Positions 25,498 to 36,300 of a stretch of 64,000 nt of DNA are shown here, one piece after another; position 1 is the stretch's first letter; each line of letters opens with the position of its first letter. A program made the position numbers and the translations under genes. The stretch comes from Aestuariivita sp. Lineage in GTDB: Bacteria; Pseudomonadota; Alphaproteobacteria; Rhodobacterales; Rhodobacteraceae. The notes under the pieces were generated by a model. The model was not told where the DNA came from and searched no databases. It was given only the letters and a program-made list of their open reading frames with translations. The stretch lies in NCBI GenBank assembly GCA_026709985.1, contig JAPORY010000065.1:1-64000 (forward strand), in the 5' to 3' direction.

Positions 25498-26682
25498 ATG
25501 TTTCAAACCGCGCCAATCACTGCTACCACGCAGGCCGATCTCACCGGGCAGATCGCGCAGCGCCTGAATACCGCGCTCACCACGCACCTGCAACAGGCGT
25601 ATGCGCCGGACCGGCGTAAGACTTTGAGATTGTTTGGTGCCACGGAAGCGGCCGACTGGATCGGCGTCAGCGGCCAGTTTTTACGCAAGTGCCACGCCGA
25701 GGGAATTGTGACCGAGCCGGAAGTCATCAACAATGGCCGCCGAATCTATTCGGCGGACGAAATGCTACAGGCGCGAGAAGCACTACAAGCTACTGCCCGC
25801 AAAGCGAACAAATACGTACCGCGGCGGCAAGTTGGCGAAAAGTTGCAAGTCATCCAACTGATGAATTTCAAGGGTGGCTCAGCAAAATCGACGTCAGCTA
25901 TCCATCTGTGCCACTATCTAGCACTGCGAGGTTTTCGGGTGCTGGCCATTGATCTCGACCCTCAGGGAAGCTTGAGTGGCTTTTTTGGACTCGATACTGC
26001 TCAGGAGCTTGAGAGCGCGACGATTTATGATGCGATCCGCTATGAGGATCCGCGCCCGATGTCTGATGTGGTGCTCGAATCTTATTTCCCAAATTTGCAC
26101 CTGGCACCGGCGCGACTCATTTTAAGCGAGTTTGAACTAGAGACGGCGACAGCTGCAGGCCGCGGCGTGAGTTTCTTCAATCGCTTGGATGCCGCGATCC
26201 AAACCGTTGCCCCCTGCTACGATGTGGTAATTCTTGATAGCCCGCCGGCGCTTGGTTTTTTGACACTAACCGGGCTTTACGCCGCTAGTGCCGTGCTGGT
26301 GCCAATGACGCCGAGCATGCTTGATCTCGCGTCGACGCAGCAGTTTATTGATATGACCTCGGCTTACATCGGTGTCATTGAGGAGAGCGGGGTGCAACTC
26401 GACTTCGATTGCTTTTCGTTCTTGATAACCCGTGACGACCCGCATGACGTTCCCAGCCAGCAGATCGTCAGTTTAATGCGGGCCCTATTTCAGGACCGCG
26501 TACTCGCAGCGACATGCTTGCGGAGCACCGCGATAGCCGATGCATCGATGCTCAAAATGTCGATTTATGAGGTCGCGCGAGCGGATATGGTACGGGCAAC
26601 TTATGATCGCGTGCGTCTTAGCATGGACGCCGTTGGCAAAGAGGTCGAGGGAATCATTCTCTCAGCGTGGGGGCGCACATAA
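25498..26682 (+). CDS. repA: plasmid partition ATPase RepA (ParA family)
   Basis: 394 residues from ATG 25498. An N-terminal helix-turn-helix region (ATEAADWIGVSGQFLRK) typical of RepA of repABC replicons precedes the ATPase. The deviant Walker A box is NFKGGSAKSTSAIHL near residue 124, and Walker A' and B appear as VLAIDLDPQGSLS and DVVILDSPPALG. It would drive segregation with RepB and repress the operon. An in-frame start at 25381 exists but adds a stretch unlike the family. Its TAA overlaps the repB ATG by one base. Confidence 0.93.
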   Translation: MFQTAPITATTQADLTGQIAQRLNTALTTHLQQAYAPDRRKTLRLFGATEAADWIGVSGQFLRKCHAEGIVTEPEVINNGRRIYSADEMLQAREALQATARKANKYVPRRQVGEKLQVIQLMNFKGGSAKSTSAIHLCHYLALRGFRVLAIDLDPQGSLSGFFGLDTAQELESATIYDAIRYEDPRPMSDVVLESYFPNLHLAPARLILSEFELETATAAGRGVSFFNRLDAAIQTVAPCYDVVILDSPPALGFLTLTGLYAASAVLVPMTPSMLDLASTQQFIDMTSAYIGVIEESGVQLDFDCFSFLITRDDPHDVPSQQIVSLMRALFQDRVLAATCLRSTAIADASMLKMSIYEVARADMVRATYDRVRLSMDAVGKEVEGIILSAWGRT

Positions 26683-27683
26683 TGGCGATGTCCAAAAACA
26701 AGCAAGGAATCTTGGCGGCGATTTCCGCCGCGGCAGTGGTTGAGAGAGAGCAGGGCGAGAAACGGGCGATTCGAGCCACCCCAACACTCCCGAAGGGGAC
26801 GATTGGCTCGGTCAGAGCCGGACTTGGCGGCATTCAAGAAATCAGCACCAATGCCATCTTGCCATGGGGGCCGCGAGATCGTCTCGACATTGAGTTAACA
26901 GCTGTTAACTGGTCGCAAAAACCGCTCGGTGAGCCACCAACGGAATTGCACGAGCTTATCGACAGTATTGGGAGCGTGGGACAGCAGGTTCCAGTGTTGC
27001 TGCGACCCGCCGCCGATCACGACGGGTGCTTTGAGGTCATCTATGGCCAGCGGCGCGTGCTGGCCTGTCGGCATCTGGGTATCGCAGTGCGGGCACTGGT
27101 GCGGACGCTTGATGACTCCTCGGCGCTTATGGCTAAAGGACTGGAAAACTCTCGCCGCGACGATCTCAGCTATTACGAAAAAGTCCGCTTCGCGGCCGCT
27201 ATCCTCGAACAAGGCTACTCGCGAGCCGACGTGTGCCAAGCGCTATCGGTCAGCAAGCAAACCCTGTCGCAGATGGAAAAGGTCAATCGGATGATCCCGC
27301 AAACGGTTGGCGATGCGATTGGACCTGCAAAAAGTGCTGGGCGACCGAAATGGATGACATTGGGGGCTGAGTTCGAAAAAGGACCATTCACCGAACAACA
27401 AGCTCTGCAGCTACTCGCGAACTTCGGAAATCTAACATCCGATGAACTCTTCGAAGTTCTGTTGATACAGATGCGTCAAGGTACTCGGCGCACAAAACCT
27501 CCGACCCAAGTGGCTACCCGTCAGCCATTACCCGGCGTCACGATCAAGTCCGGAGCAACTGGGTTAACGTTGACCGTGCAAAAGAGTGGCAAACACGCGG
27601 CGTTTGCGCGTTGGCTCGATCACAATCTGGAACAGATCCTCAAAGAAACCTTTGAGCGATTTGAATCCGAGCCGGTGAGTTAA
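26682..27683 (+). CDS. repB: plasmid partition protein RepB (ParB family)
   Basis: 333 residues, start ATG 26682 in the TAATG overlap with repA (ATG 26688 also possible). The ParB N-terminal nuclease-like domain shows IDSIGSVGQQVPVLLRP and VIYGQRRVLACR. The helix-turn-helix follows in the ALSVSKQTLSQMEKVNRMI segment. It binds parS and works with RepA. Unusually, one parS palindrome lies inside the coding sequence (26895-26910), translated as ELTAVNW, and another spans the stop codon. No repC follows, unlike canonical repABC operons. Confidence 0.93.
   Translation: MAMSKNKQGILAAISAAAVVEREQGEKRAIRATPTLPKGTIGSVRAGLGGIQEISTNAILPWGPRDRLDIELTAVNWSQKPLGEPPTELHELIDSIGSVGQQVPVLLRPAADHDGCFEVIYGQRRVLACRHLGIAVRALVRTLDDSSALMAKGLENSRRDDLSYYEKVRFAAAILEQGYSRADVCQALSVSKQTLSQMEKVNRMIPQTVGDAIGPAKSAGRPKWMTLGAEFEKGPFTEQQALQLLANFGNLTSDELFEVLLIQMRQGTRRTKPPTQVATRQPLPGVTIKSGATGLTLTVQKSGKHAAFARWLDHNLEQILKETFERFESEPVS
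26895..26910. promoter_or_regulatory. parS site 4 inside repB
   Basis: A perfect GTTAACAGCTGTTAAC within the N-terminal part of repB. Confidence 0.85.
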
Positions 27684-27694
27684 CAGCTGTTAAC
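27679..27694. promoter_or_regulatory. parS site 5 at the repB stop
   Basis: A perfect GTTAACAGCTGTTAAC overlapping the repB stop codon, where repABC plasmids often carry parS before repC. Confidence 0.85.
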
Positions 27695-27857
27695 TGAGCG
27701 GCACAATGTAACCAAAACAAGGGAGAGCAGGGGAACTCAATCTCCCGCGAAGCTTCTATGGGCGGTTGCGCCGGAAAGCGGCATAGGCATGTGCCTCGCC
27801 TTGTCTATCCTGCCGCGCCGACCGACCAATCATCTATTTAATGTGGAGATTACCAGA

Positions 27858-28637
27858 ATGCCAAAACTTTCAACGTTTGGACGGGCAATTCAACTTTGTG
27901 GGTTGACGCAGAGCGAGGCCGCAAAATTTACCAACTGTAGTCCGAAAACGATCAGAAAATGGTGTTCCGGGGAGGCTCAACCGTCGGCTCTCGCCTGGAA
28001 GGTGATCATCGAACTCTATTCCGACATCCAGCTTGTCGCCTTTAATACGAGAGAGAGTTTTATCGATAACGGAATCCCCGATCTCGCGTGGCGATCGGTT
28101 GCGGCCGCCGGGGATGAAGAGTTTCCGGATGGGTGCGAGGAGATCGCGGGCACCGCGGCGCTGCTTGATGCGGCGTGGGAACAAATTCATGAAGAAGAGT
28201 TCGCCTCGCACGGGGATGATGACGGCGAGGGTATTCCTCAAGCGAATACCGAGGAACCATCGCCGCCCGAGGAGAGTTCGCCAACCCTTGATCACCTTCG
28301 GCAGTTTGTGGCGGACGACCCAAGTTTGAAGGGCCGTACGTTAAGCGTGGAGGAAAATCGCGATTTCATTGCCCGGACATTTTGCGATGGGGCGGCTTGG
28401 AACGATCTTAAAAAGGACGAGCAACGGGGTCTGCTGTTTTTTGGCATGATAAATTTTCTGGGTGTCTGGGTTCGTGGCCGTCATGGAAAAGCTAAGGCGG
28501 ACGAATTTTACGAAGCGTTCGAAGGTGACGACTACGCTCACTTGATTGATGCTGCCTATCTCGCCATCAACGACATGATGGCGGTGTTTGATTCCGCGGA
28601 AGCCTCTATACGCACACAGCGGGGAGATATCCATTAG
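27858..28637 (+). CDS. HTH-domain hypothetical protein
   Basis: 259 residues from ATG 27858, which has a GGAG site; a longer in-frame start at 27789 is less likely. Residues 1-55 form an XRE-like helix-turn-helix (GLTQSEAAKFTNCSPKTIRKW). An acidic linker (residues 105-140) is followed by a C-terminal globular part of unknown type. It lies where repC would be in a repABC operon. It may regulate the replicon or transfer genes, but nothing proves this. Confidence 0.75.
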   Translation: MPKLSTFGRAIQLCGLTQSEAAKFTNCSPKTIRKWCSGEAQPSALAWKVIIELYSDIQLVAFNTRESFIDNGIPDLAWRSVAAAGDEEFPDGCEEIAGTAALLDAAWEQIHEEEFASHGDDDGEGIPQANTEEPSPPEESSPTLDHLRQFVADDPSLKGRTLSVEENRDFIARTFCDGAAWNDLKKDEQRGLLFFGMINFLGVWVRGRHGKAKADEFYEAFEGDDYAHLIDAAYLAINDMMAVFDSAEASIRTQRGDIH

Positions 28638-28768
28638 AGCCTATCGACGTGCGCAGTTCGCGGGACGACGAGAGTGCCTCTGGCAGTTGCCTCGCGCATT
28701 GGGGGTTATGCTTACTTGGAATATGAAGTAAAGCAATCAGAACTCATATGAGGTCCGCCGAATAGGCG
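28638..28768. other. AT-richer stretch before the CRISPR-like repeats
   Basis: No gene seen. It contains an interrupted dyad TTACTT...AAGTAA near 28712-28731. If the following repeats are a CRISPR array, this would be the leader side. Confidence 0.3.
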
Positions 28769-28858
28769 ACGTTCCCCGCCGTTGCGGGGATGGCCCCGTG
28801 TCTTATCTGAAGACGGTTATAAGGCCGCAACGTTCCCCGCCAGTGCGGGGTTAGAAAT
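28769..28858 (+). CRISPR. two-repeat, one-spacer type I-E-like CRISPR relic or mini-array
   Basis: Two 29-nt units at 28769-28797 and 28830-28858 share ACGTTCCCCGCC and TGCGGGG. Their spacing is exactly 61 bp, leaving a 32-bp spacer, which are the standard type I-E values. GTTCCCCGC and GCGGGGAT occupy the same register as in the known E. coli repeat. The second unit is degenerate at its 3' end, as terminal repeats often are, and a terminator follows 8 bp later. No cas gene is in the window. With only two units, chance similarity of two hairpins cannot be ruled out. Confidence 0.5.
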
Positions 28859-28865
28859 TCTGGAG

Positions 28866-28899
28866 ATCGCCCAGACTTGATCGTCGGGCGATTTCTTTT
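28866..28899 (+). terminator. rho-independent terminator
   Basis: Stem ATCGCCC plus GAC pairing with GTC plus GGGCGAT across a TTGATC loop, with one bulged base, followed by TTTCTTTTTT. Confidence 0.8.
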
Positions 28900-28921
28900 T
28901 TGCAAGCCATTTTGCCTGACC

Positions 28922-29164
28922 TCAAGAGCCGCCGCCACCGCGATCCTGATGGGGTTGCAAATTCTTGTTGTGTTCCTCGAACCAAGCGTCCGGACTCCGG
29001 TCACCGTGTTTGTCATTTTTCACCATGGTCGCGAGCTCAATGATCGCTCGCAATTCTTGTGTCGGTAATCGTGAGAGCCACATCAGATCCGAGCGACTGG
29101 TGCGACGAACGAGCCGACTGAACAATTCCTGCAGGCCAGGGGTGATGGGATAATTGTATTTCAT
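28922..29164 (-). CDS. small hypothetical protein (80 aa)
   Basis: Start ATG 29164 with an AAGGAA site. The sequence LFSRLVRRTSRSDLMWLSRLP looks like one or two amphipathic helices, followed by a Gly-rich tail. Such short proteins are common next to plasmid transfer regions. No family recognised. Confidence 0.6.
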   Translation of the reverse strand: MKYNYPITPGLQELFSRLVRRTSRSDLMWLSRLPTQELRAIIELATMVKNDKHGDRSPDAWFEEHNKNLQPHQDRGGGGS

Positions 29165-29226
29165 AACACGATTCCTTCATGGTGCAACATCATCGTAAAG
29201 CCGTGAGAGCGGCCGTCGCCTATCGT

Positions 29227-29472
29227 CTATATCGCGCTTTTCGGCGATTCCGCGATTTTGTCTATATCGCTATTATAGTCACTGCCGCCGGTTTCGCCAA
29301 TTCCTGTTTTGGCGGTTCTCTTGGCATTCGAAATTGATCCTCGCGACGCCCAAATTTGTTCGACTTTGGACCAGTCTGATCGCGATCGGTTAAATTTTTT
29401 TCTCTTGGCCTCTTTGGTGGTCGTCAATCTGGAGTATCCCGGCGGCCTTCTGAGCGACCAGCGGGGCGCCAA
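29227..29472 (-). CDS. doubtful small basic ORF
   Basis: 81 codons, very rich in Lys, Arg and Ser. It overlaps another frame at 29424-29714 that is no better. It might be the remains of a small basic DNA-binding mobilisation protein, but there is no clear ribosome-binding site or motif. Confidence 0.25.
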   Translation of the reverse strand: MAPRWSLRRPPGYSRLTTTKEAKRKKFNRSRSDWSKVEQIWASRGSISNAKRTAKTGIGETGGSDYNSDIDKIAESPKSAI

Positions 29473-29665
29473 CTCGGGTCATTCCAGCAGCTCCTTTTTG
29501 GGGGTCTGTCTAAGGTGGCATTAGCACATCTGCGGCTCGGATCCCAATCTAGCAAACGCTTGATTTCGCGCCGTTTTTCGGAAGGCCAACGGCAGCTGTC
29601 GCCTCTGGATCGGCGTCCAAGTATCCTGCGACTTTTGCCGTCTTCGACGCGTCTCATCCGCAAGG
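29473..29665. other. no clear gene
   Basis: Two overlapping arginine-rich minus-strand frames cross this stretch; neither looks like a real protein. Confidence 0.3.
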
Positions 29666-29756
29666 GTGGGGAAAAAAGCCAGGGAGCGGAGCGACCGCTT
29701 TTTCCCACAGGCACGAATATATGAAAAAATGCTTGCGCATTTTGTCACATCCTGTA
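29666..29756 (+). other. candidate origin of transfer
   Basis: An imperfect inverted repeat, GTGGGGAAAAAAGC at 29666-29679 and GCTTTTTCCCAC at 29697-29708, lies 40 bp upstream of CATCCTGT (29748-29755), which fits the YATCCTGY nick consensus of P-type relaxases. It sits 600 bp upstream of the relaxase gene. The relaxase looks more like the MobA/MobL (Q-type) group, whose nick sites differ, so this is tentative. Confidence 0.3.
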
Positions 29757-29760
29757 TACT
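29733..29760 (+). promoter_or_regulatory. predicted promoter of the mobilisation genes
   Basis: TTGCGC and TATACT separated by 16 bp, reading toward the genes at 29926 and 30364. It overlaps the possible nick site, an arrangement that would let relaxase binding repress its own operon. Confidence 0.45.
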
Positions 29761-29925
29761 AACGGCAAATCAGCAGCAAAAATGCCACAAAAACCTAGTT
29801 TTTACAATATGTTACATATATTGAATAAAAGTGGTTTTTTGGCTTTGGTGGTGCTTTCAACTTACAAAACGTTAGGTTTTACAACGGAATAGGGTTTTCC
29901 GGCGCAAGTTCGGCTAGGATCATGA

Positions 29926-30354
29926 ATGGTAAACATGAAAAAGAAAGTCGTCAGAAAGAACGCGCAACAAAGCGTTAAACTTGGCAAACCGATGACTGCC
30001 TTTTGGCAGCAACAAAAGAAACGATTCGCCGTGCGCAGTATCGAAGAAGCAATGCGACATTTCATTGAAGTCAGCGAGACGAACGAACGGTTGATACAGG
30101 AGCTGACAGAGAAGCACGAGGAAGAGAAGTGGCGGCTACTCGAAAGCGAAGCGAAGTGGATCGCCGACTATGAAGAATTAAAGGAAAAAGGCTACCGAAT
30201 AAGTCATCAGCCCTTCACAGATGACGAGCCTCCGGAGTTCGCCTTCGAGTACAATGCCTGGGCATCACAGCAGCAGGATGAAGCCCTGCCTTTCGATGAG
30301 TTTGAGGAAGAAATAGATATGATGCGACCAGAGTCGGACCCACGGGCGCGATAA
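29926..30354 (+). CDS. hypothetical protein preceding the relaxase
   Basis: 142 residues. The N-terminus is strongly basic (MKKKVVRKNAQQSVKLGK); the centre is a long charged helix likely to form a coiled coil (SETNERLIQELTEKHEEEK) and the C-terminus is acidic. It ends 9 bp before the relaxase start, so the two are co-transcribed. By position and charge it may be a relaxosome accessory protein that binds oriT, but no family was recognised. Confidence 0.7.
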   Translation: MVNMKKKVVRKNAQQSVKLGKPMTAFWQQQKKRFAVRSIEEAMRHFIEVSETNERLIQELTEKHEEEKWRLLESEAKWIADYEELKEKGYRISHQPFTDDEPPEFAFEYNAWASQQQDEALPFDEFEEEIDMMRPESDPRAR

Positions 30355-30363
30355 ATCTAAGCG

Positions 30364-33300
30364 ATGGCAAGTCCGCATCACAATGTAACGGTGGTTACCA
30401 AAGGTAAGGGGCACGACGCGGTACGCGCGGCGGCCTACCGGCACGCGACCAAAATGCAAAAGGAAGATGGGAGATTAACGAACGACTATGGCGGCAAGAA
30501 GAACGAATTGATTCACTCAGAAATTGCGCTTCCGCCTGATGCCGCACAGTGGATTCAAAATCTGATTGGCGAGGCGGCTTTCAAGAAAGTCTATGAAGAA
30601 ATCAGGACGGAGTTCGGCCAATCTGATAACGACGCTGCACGCTTTCCGGTTACCGCTGGAGTTGCTAGTTCCTCAAATGTGATAGCGTTTCCTAGGCAAT
30701 TGAACGGTAGCGCGGAAGGTCCCGATGGTGGTCACGAAGGCCAACAGGGGGCTGAACACACGCCGGAATTGACTGAAGAAAAGATTGAGCGCGAAGCCTG
30801 GGCAAGGCTCTCGGAGCGTCTCTGGCGGTCAGTAACTCAGGCCGAAAACCGTCTCAACAAGTTTCCCAACAAAGCCCAACTGGCACGAAGCGTGACGATT
30901 GCTCTGCCCAAGGTGCTCAAACGGGAGCATCAGATTGAGGCGGTGCGCAGCTTCATAACGGGTGCCTATACCCAAAACGGGATGGTCGCTGATTGGGTCT
31001 TGCACGACAAAGGCGATGGCAATCCGCATGTGCATATCATGCTCACTCTGCGAGAGGTTGGTGATACCGACTGGAGCCGACGCAAGACCACGGAATGGAA
31101 CAAGGTTTCGCTACTGCGGGAGTGGCGGCAACTTTGGGCGCAACAGCTTAATCTCATCCTTGAACGCGAAGGGTTCGAGGATCGCGTCGATCACCGGTCG
31201 CTCGAAGCCATTCAAGTCGATTTAGGTCTGGAGCCGAGGCTAATAGCGCGCAACCAAAACATTCATATCTCGGACTATGCCGAATTGATGGGCGATCAGC
31301 AGCGCGAGCTAGAGCGGCTTGAAACTGTTGATCGTCATAACCAAAGCGTTCTACGCGAATCGCCAGAGTATATTCTCACTTGGGTACAGAGCCAAAAGGC
31401 GACGTTCACGCGCCAAGATTTGTATGATCAATTTGTCAAGCAACTCCGTCTTGACCGCTATGAAGATGCCTACGAATTACTGCAACTGACCGATGCCGCA
31501 CTGGCGTTGCCGCAAGTCATATCAACGATTGTGCAGGGGGAGCGCCGTTACATTACGCGGGCCAAAGCGCGGCAGGTCGGACAGGTCAGCAAGGACGCGA
31601 AACGGCTTGCGCAAGCAAGCCTTGGCGCGTTGCTAGATCCCGAAAACTTGACTGGCGATGCCGTACTGCGGCAGCTTGCTCCGGCGAAGCCACAAGGAGA
31701 GGATAGTGAAGGGACGGCGAACAAAAACGTGGCAATCGCAACAGATGGTATCGAAACGGGTACGGGGCCAATTATCATTGATGTTGCAACGTATATTGAT
31801 CTAGCGGAATTGACGACGGCGAATGCCACCGAAGCGGTCACTAAGGGTAAACAGCTTGATGAAGCACGAGAGCGGTTGCAAGCGCGGAAGGAGAAAACCG
31901 CGGCCCTGCGTCAGCGGCAGTTAGAGCGCAAAGGGCCTTCGGTAGAAATTATCCGGGAGGCCCTGAACCAACGTGCTGAAGAATTGTTTGAGCAGGCCTT
32001 CGGCGAGCCCCAGCGGCGGGCAGGAGCCGAGTGGCGGGCGAAGCAGAGTTCGGCGATTGCTATGCAGATACGGGGACCTAATCGTGGGAAATGGTACGAT
32101 CATTCTGCCGGCGAGGGCGGCGATCTGATCGACCTCGTGGCGAAGAAATTGCTCGGGCATTCGGACACGCGACAGAACTTCCCAAAAGTGATGCAAGAAG
32201 CTGCGGCGATCTGCGGGATCAGGGCTGAGGCGTTTGCCCCCGATGCGGCGGTGCTTGAGCGGTTAGAAGACGAACGCTCCGCCCGCGAAAAAGAAGCCGT
32301 CATTGATGAGGCCCGAAAACGCTTACGCCGCGAGGCTTTGGTTAAATACATCCGTAGCCATGCCGTACGGCTATCGTTCGAAGCGGGGGAAGGAGCGCCG
32401 CCCTTATCGAAGGCGGCGCAGGCTTCACGGGCCTACCTATCCGCTCGCAGTATCAAGGAGTTGCCGTCCAAAGGGCTCGCGGCCTTGGGTCGGACGCCCC
32501 GCAGTGACGCCCCAAGCGGGTTGCTGAACGCCAATTATGATTCGCTCATCGTCTGGGCCTACAACGCCGAAGGCAAGGTCACCGGTGGGCAGCGAATTCT
32601 GACGCAGGGCGATGGCCAGAAGGCGGAAGTCGAGGTGCGGAAGCCGTCGTTTGGGGAGATCGCCGGGTCCGTCGCGCGGTTTGCTGCGACTAAGAGTGAT
32701 GGCCAAAAGGGTCCGCTCGTGATTGCTGAAGGTCCGGAAAGTGCGCTGTCGATCTGGCAGGCAACGGGCCTTGAGACTTGGGCCGTATTCGGGGTTTCGA
32801 ACTGGAAGTCGGCGCCGATCCCATTGGATCGTGAGGTTATTCTGGCACCGGATCGCGATGCCCCTAGAAGTCCGGCGGGGCGGGCGTTCCGCAAGGCGGT
32901 CGCGCATCATGTAGCGCGTGGCTGCAATCTCAAGATCGCCGTAGCGCCAGAGCCGACGGGATCGAAACGCGATCTCAACGATACGGCGATGCGGGCGGGT
33001 AAAGAGGCGGTGCAGGAAGCCATTGCGCAAGCGCGAGTGGTTAAGCCGTGGCTCTCGCCGACCTTGAATGAGGGTCAACGCCGGGCGGCGGAAGCGATGT
33101 TGAGTCCGGAGCGGCTAACCATGGTGATGGGTTATGCCGGGACGGGAAAAACCTATACCCTCACTGAAGTCAGCCAACTTTGGCAGGAGCGCGGCTTTAC
33201 CGTGCTGGCGGGAGCACCGTCGGGTAAAGCCACCCAAGCCCTCGCGACCATTCCCGGTATTGAGGCCGCATCATTAGCGGGGTGGGAAAGCCGCTGGGCG

Positions 33301-36300
33301 CGGGGGCAGACGCCAGAGCGCGAAAAATTCGTCTTCATCATGGATGAAGCGGGCATGGTTGGCTCCAGTCAATGGGCCCGCATCCAGTCCTTCGTGGGGT
33401 CGTTAGGGGGCAAGCTCATCGCCGTCGGTGATCCAGAGCAGTTACAACCAGTCATGGAGATTTCGGGGTGGCGGCGGGCTGAGCGTGAGGTCCGGAAGCT
33501 AGGTGCCGAAATTCCCGTCATGAGTGTGGTGCAGCGGCAGCGGGACGCGGCGGATCGCGAAGCAACCGTTGCCTTGGCGGAGGGTCATCAGGAGGGGATC
33601 CGGTTCGCACTTGATCATTATGAGCGCAAAGGCGCATTCGTTTTCAATGCGACGGACCCGATCACTGAGATCGCCAAAGCCTTGGTGCAGGGCTCTGAGG
33701 ATGGCGGTACAATCGATCTTGCCCAGCGCATCGCGCTCGCGGCAACGCACGGGGATGTCAAAGCGTTGAATGATGCGATCCTACACGCCGCCGGGGAAGC
33801 GGGGCTGGTTGATCGCAAGAATGCGCGCATTTGGCCGGTCGAAACGATCGACCGTTCGGTCGATTCCGATGAGCTTGAGGTGCTAACACGGGTTTACGAC
33901 GACGTCGAAGTCGGCGTGGGCGGGCGCATCATGCTCACGCAGCCCCATCACCAATATGACTTGCCACGGTCGTCCTTCGGGACCGTGACGGCGGTTGAAG
34001 ACAGTCGGTTCTGCCTGCGTATGGATGGTGATGGCCGCGCGGTCTGGATTAACCCGGAGCAGTTCCGATACTTCGCGCCTGGTTTCGCCGCGACAGTGCA
34101 TAAGGCGCAGGGTATGACTGTTGATCAGGCTTTTGTCCTCGCCCACCGAACCATGGATCGGCACGGCCTAAATGTCGCGCTGACACGACACCGCGACCAA
34201 GTGCGTCTGTATGGCCAGAAAGATCACTGCGAGGGGTTCGAGGAACTTTACAAGCTGGCGACTCGGCGACAGTGGGAACCGCGGTTCAATACCGGACGCG
34301 GGGATTCGCCAGTTGTCCCGCTGCCTGATGCTGATGTGGTGCTCGGCCGTGCGGACTGGACCGGTCGGCAATCGCCGCTGCCGAAAGGCTCGTTGCTGGC
34401 GGATCGGCAGCTCATGTCAGTAGCGACACGCGTCGCCGGCTTGCTTGGGGCCGACCATGCCGAGAATGATCCTATATTCGCCGAAGTGACCGATGGGTCG
34501 AATGATTATCGCGAGTATCCGACTCGTGTCATCGATGATCTGGTGGCGCGACAAGGTGTCGTTACGGCTGAAGAAGTGGCCGGAGCTCTGGCTCGCCAAG
34601 TCAAAGACCCGGTCACGTTCCTGCGGTTGTTTAGCGAAGCGATTGCGCACCCAGAGTTGGTGCATCTCCCTCGCGCTGACGGCCGCGCCGGCGATTATGA
34701 TGTGCGGGTCTTTACCACGCGAGCCCAGTTGCAAACGGAATTGGCGGCGGTGGATCGGGGCTTGCGGCTGGCCTTGCGCTCGGTGGCACCGGGCGAGGCA
34801 ATACCGGCACCGACGTTTGATATGCTGGCACTCGCCAATCTTGATGCGACGCAGCAGCAGGTCCTACGCGATTTATACGAGCCTTCGGCCGTTGGTGGCG
34901 GGGGCTCTGGGCTGGCCATTGTCGAAGGTGGTGCGGGCAGCGGTAAGACGCGATTGGCCGCGGTGGTCGCTCAGACTGAACGGGAAGCGGGCCGGGGGGT
35001 GGTCGTCATCACCAGCAGCGAGGCCAGTCGCCAAGCATTACTGGCTGAGGGGGTTGATTCCGTCACCATCACCGAGCATCTGCGATCAATTCCCGCGATG
35101 AGTGCGAGTACTAAAAATCGCCTTGTTATTGTGGATGACGCGAACTCGCTAAGCGCCGCGTACGCGGAATTACTGTTATCGCGCCTTGAGACCGACGGGG
35201 ATCGCCTGGTGGCGTTTATCAATCCCGACCGTCGACCGCGGCGAGCCGGGCCAACGTTCCAACGACTGAGTGAGCGCATGCAACTCGCGGCTGAGGACGG
35301 TGATATCGTTGGAATGGTTGCAAACCTCACGGCGGTCCATGGTGTGAAGGCCGATGATCTTCATGCCTTGCGGGTGGGGTTAAGGGGCGGGACGGAAACG
35401 GTCGAAGCCGCGCTGCAGACGGCGATAGAGCAGGGGGCGATTGCGCTAGTCAACAACAGCGAACAGGCGCTCGAGGACGCGGCTATCGCCTACGTCAATG
35501 ATCCGGCGGAAGATAAGCTGGCGCTCGGCTGGAGCGGCAGAGATCGTGATGCGCTGACCGACGCTATTCGGGCGGCGCTGGACGCCACGGTGCCTGCCCG
35601 CCAATCCGATCACGTGATCAAGACTGGCGACTGTAAGGGGCTTAAAGTCGGGGATCGCGTTCGTTTCACGGCATCGGGACTGGCAGGTCCGGCGGGCGGC
35701 GATGCCGACACCGATGATCTGCGGCTGCATCGAGGTGATCTTGCAACCGTGCTGGCGGTAACCCCAGATACACTCACCTTGCGGGTGAGTGATGCTCAGG
35801 GCAAGGCGGGGCGGGAAGTGACGGTGCCAAGCGACGGTCCGCTGCCGCGTTGGACCTTCGCTTTTGCCTCGACCATCATGGCGACCAGTGGGCGGCGGCA
35901 CGGATCGATACACCTCTTCGGTAGCGTTGGTTTGGATCGCGTGACTCTTGAGGCCGCGGCCGCCAGTGCTAGTGACGCCTTCCAGATGGTCCTGCCAGTT
36001 GATGATGGCAAAGAAGCGCGAGTCATCAATAACCTTGCGTCGCGCCGTCGGGACGCTAGGTCCGTCGTCGATTACGGGTTCGATGCATATCAAACTATTG
36101 AGATGGCAAGAGAAGCCGTTGCAGCGGAGCCCTATATTGCGGCTCTCGAACTGGATGATCGGAACCCAACTCCCGCCGACGATCTAACGGCGGAACTCGA
36201 AGCCACCGCCTTGCCTACCGTTGGCTTGGGGGCGTTGGAAGTTGTCAAAGCCAACGAAGCGTATGTGCGGGCGAACCCCGAACATGTGCTCACCGTATTA

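Noticed and set aside
28769..28858. The two hairpins as ordinary terminators
   Set aside because: They have no T tract, and the exact 61-bp period is better explained by repeat-spacer geometry, though certainty is limited.
29424..29748. Two overlapping arginine-rich minus-strand frames as mobilisation genes
   Set aside because: Composition looks like an out-of-frame shadow and neither has a start signal or family feature.
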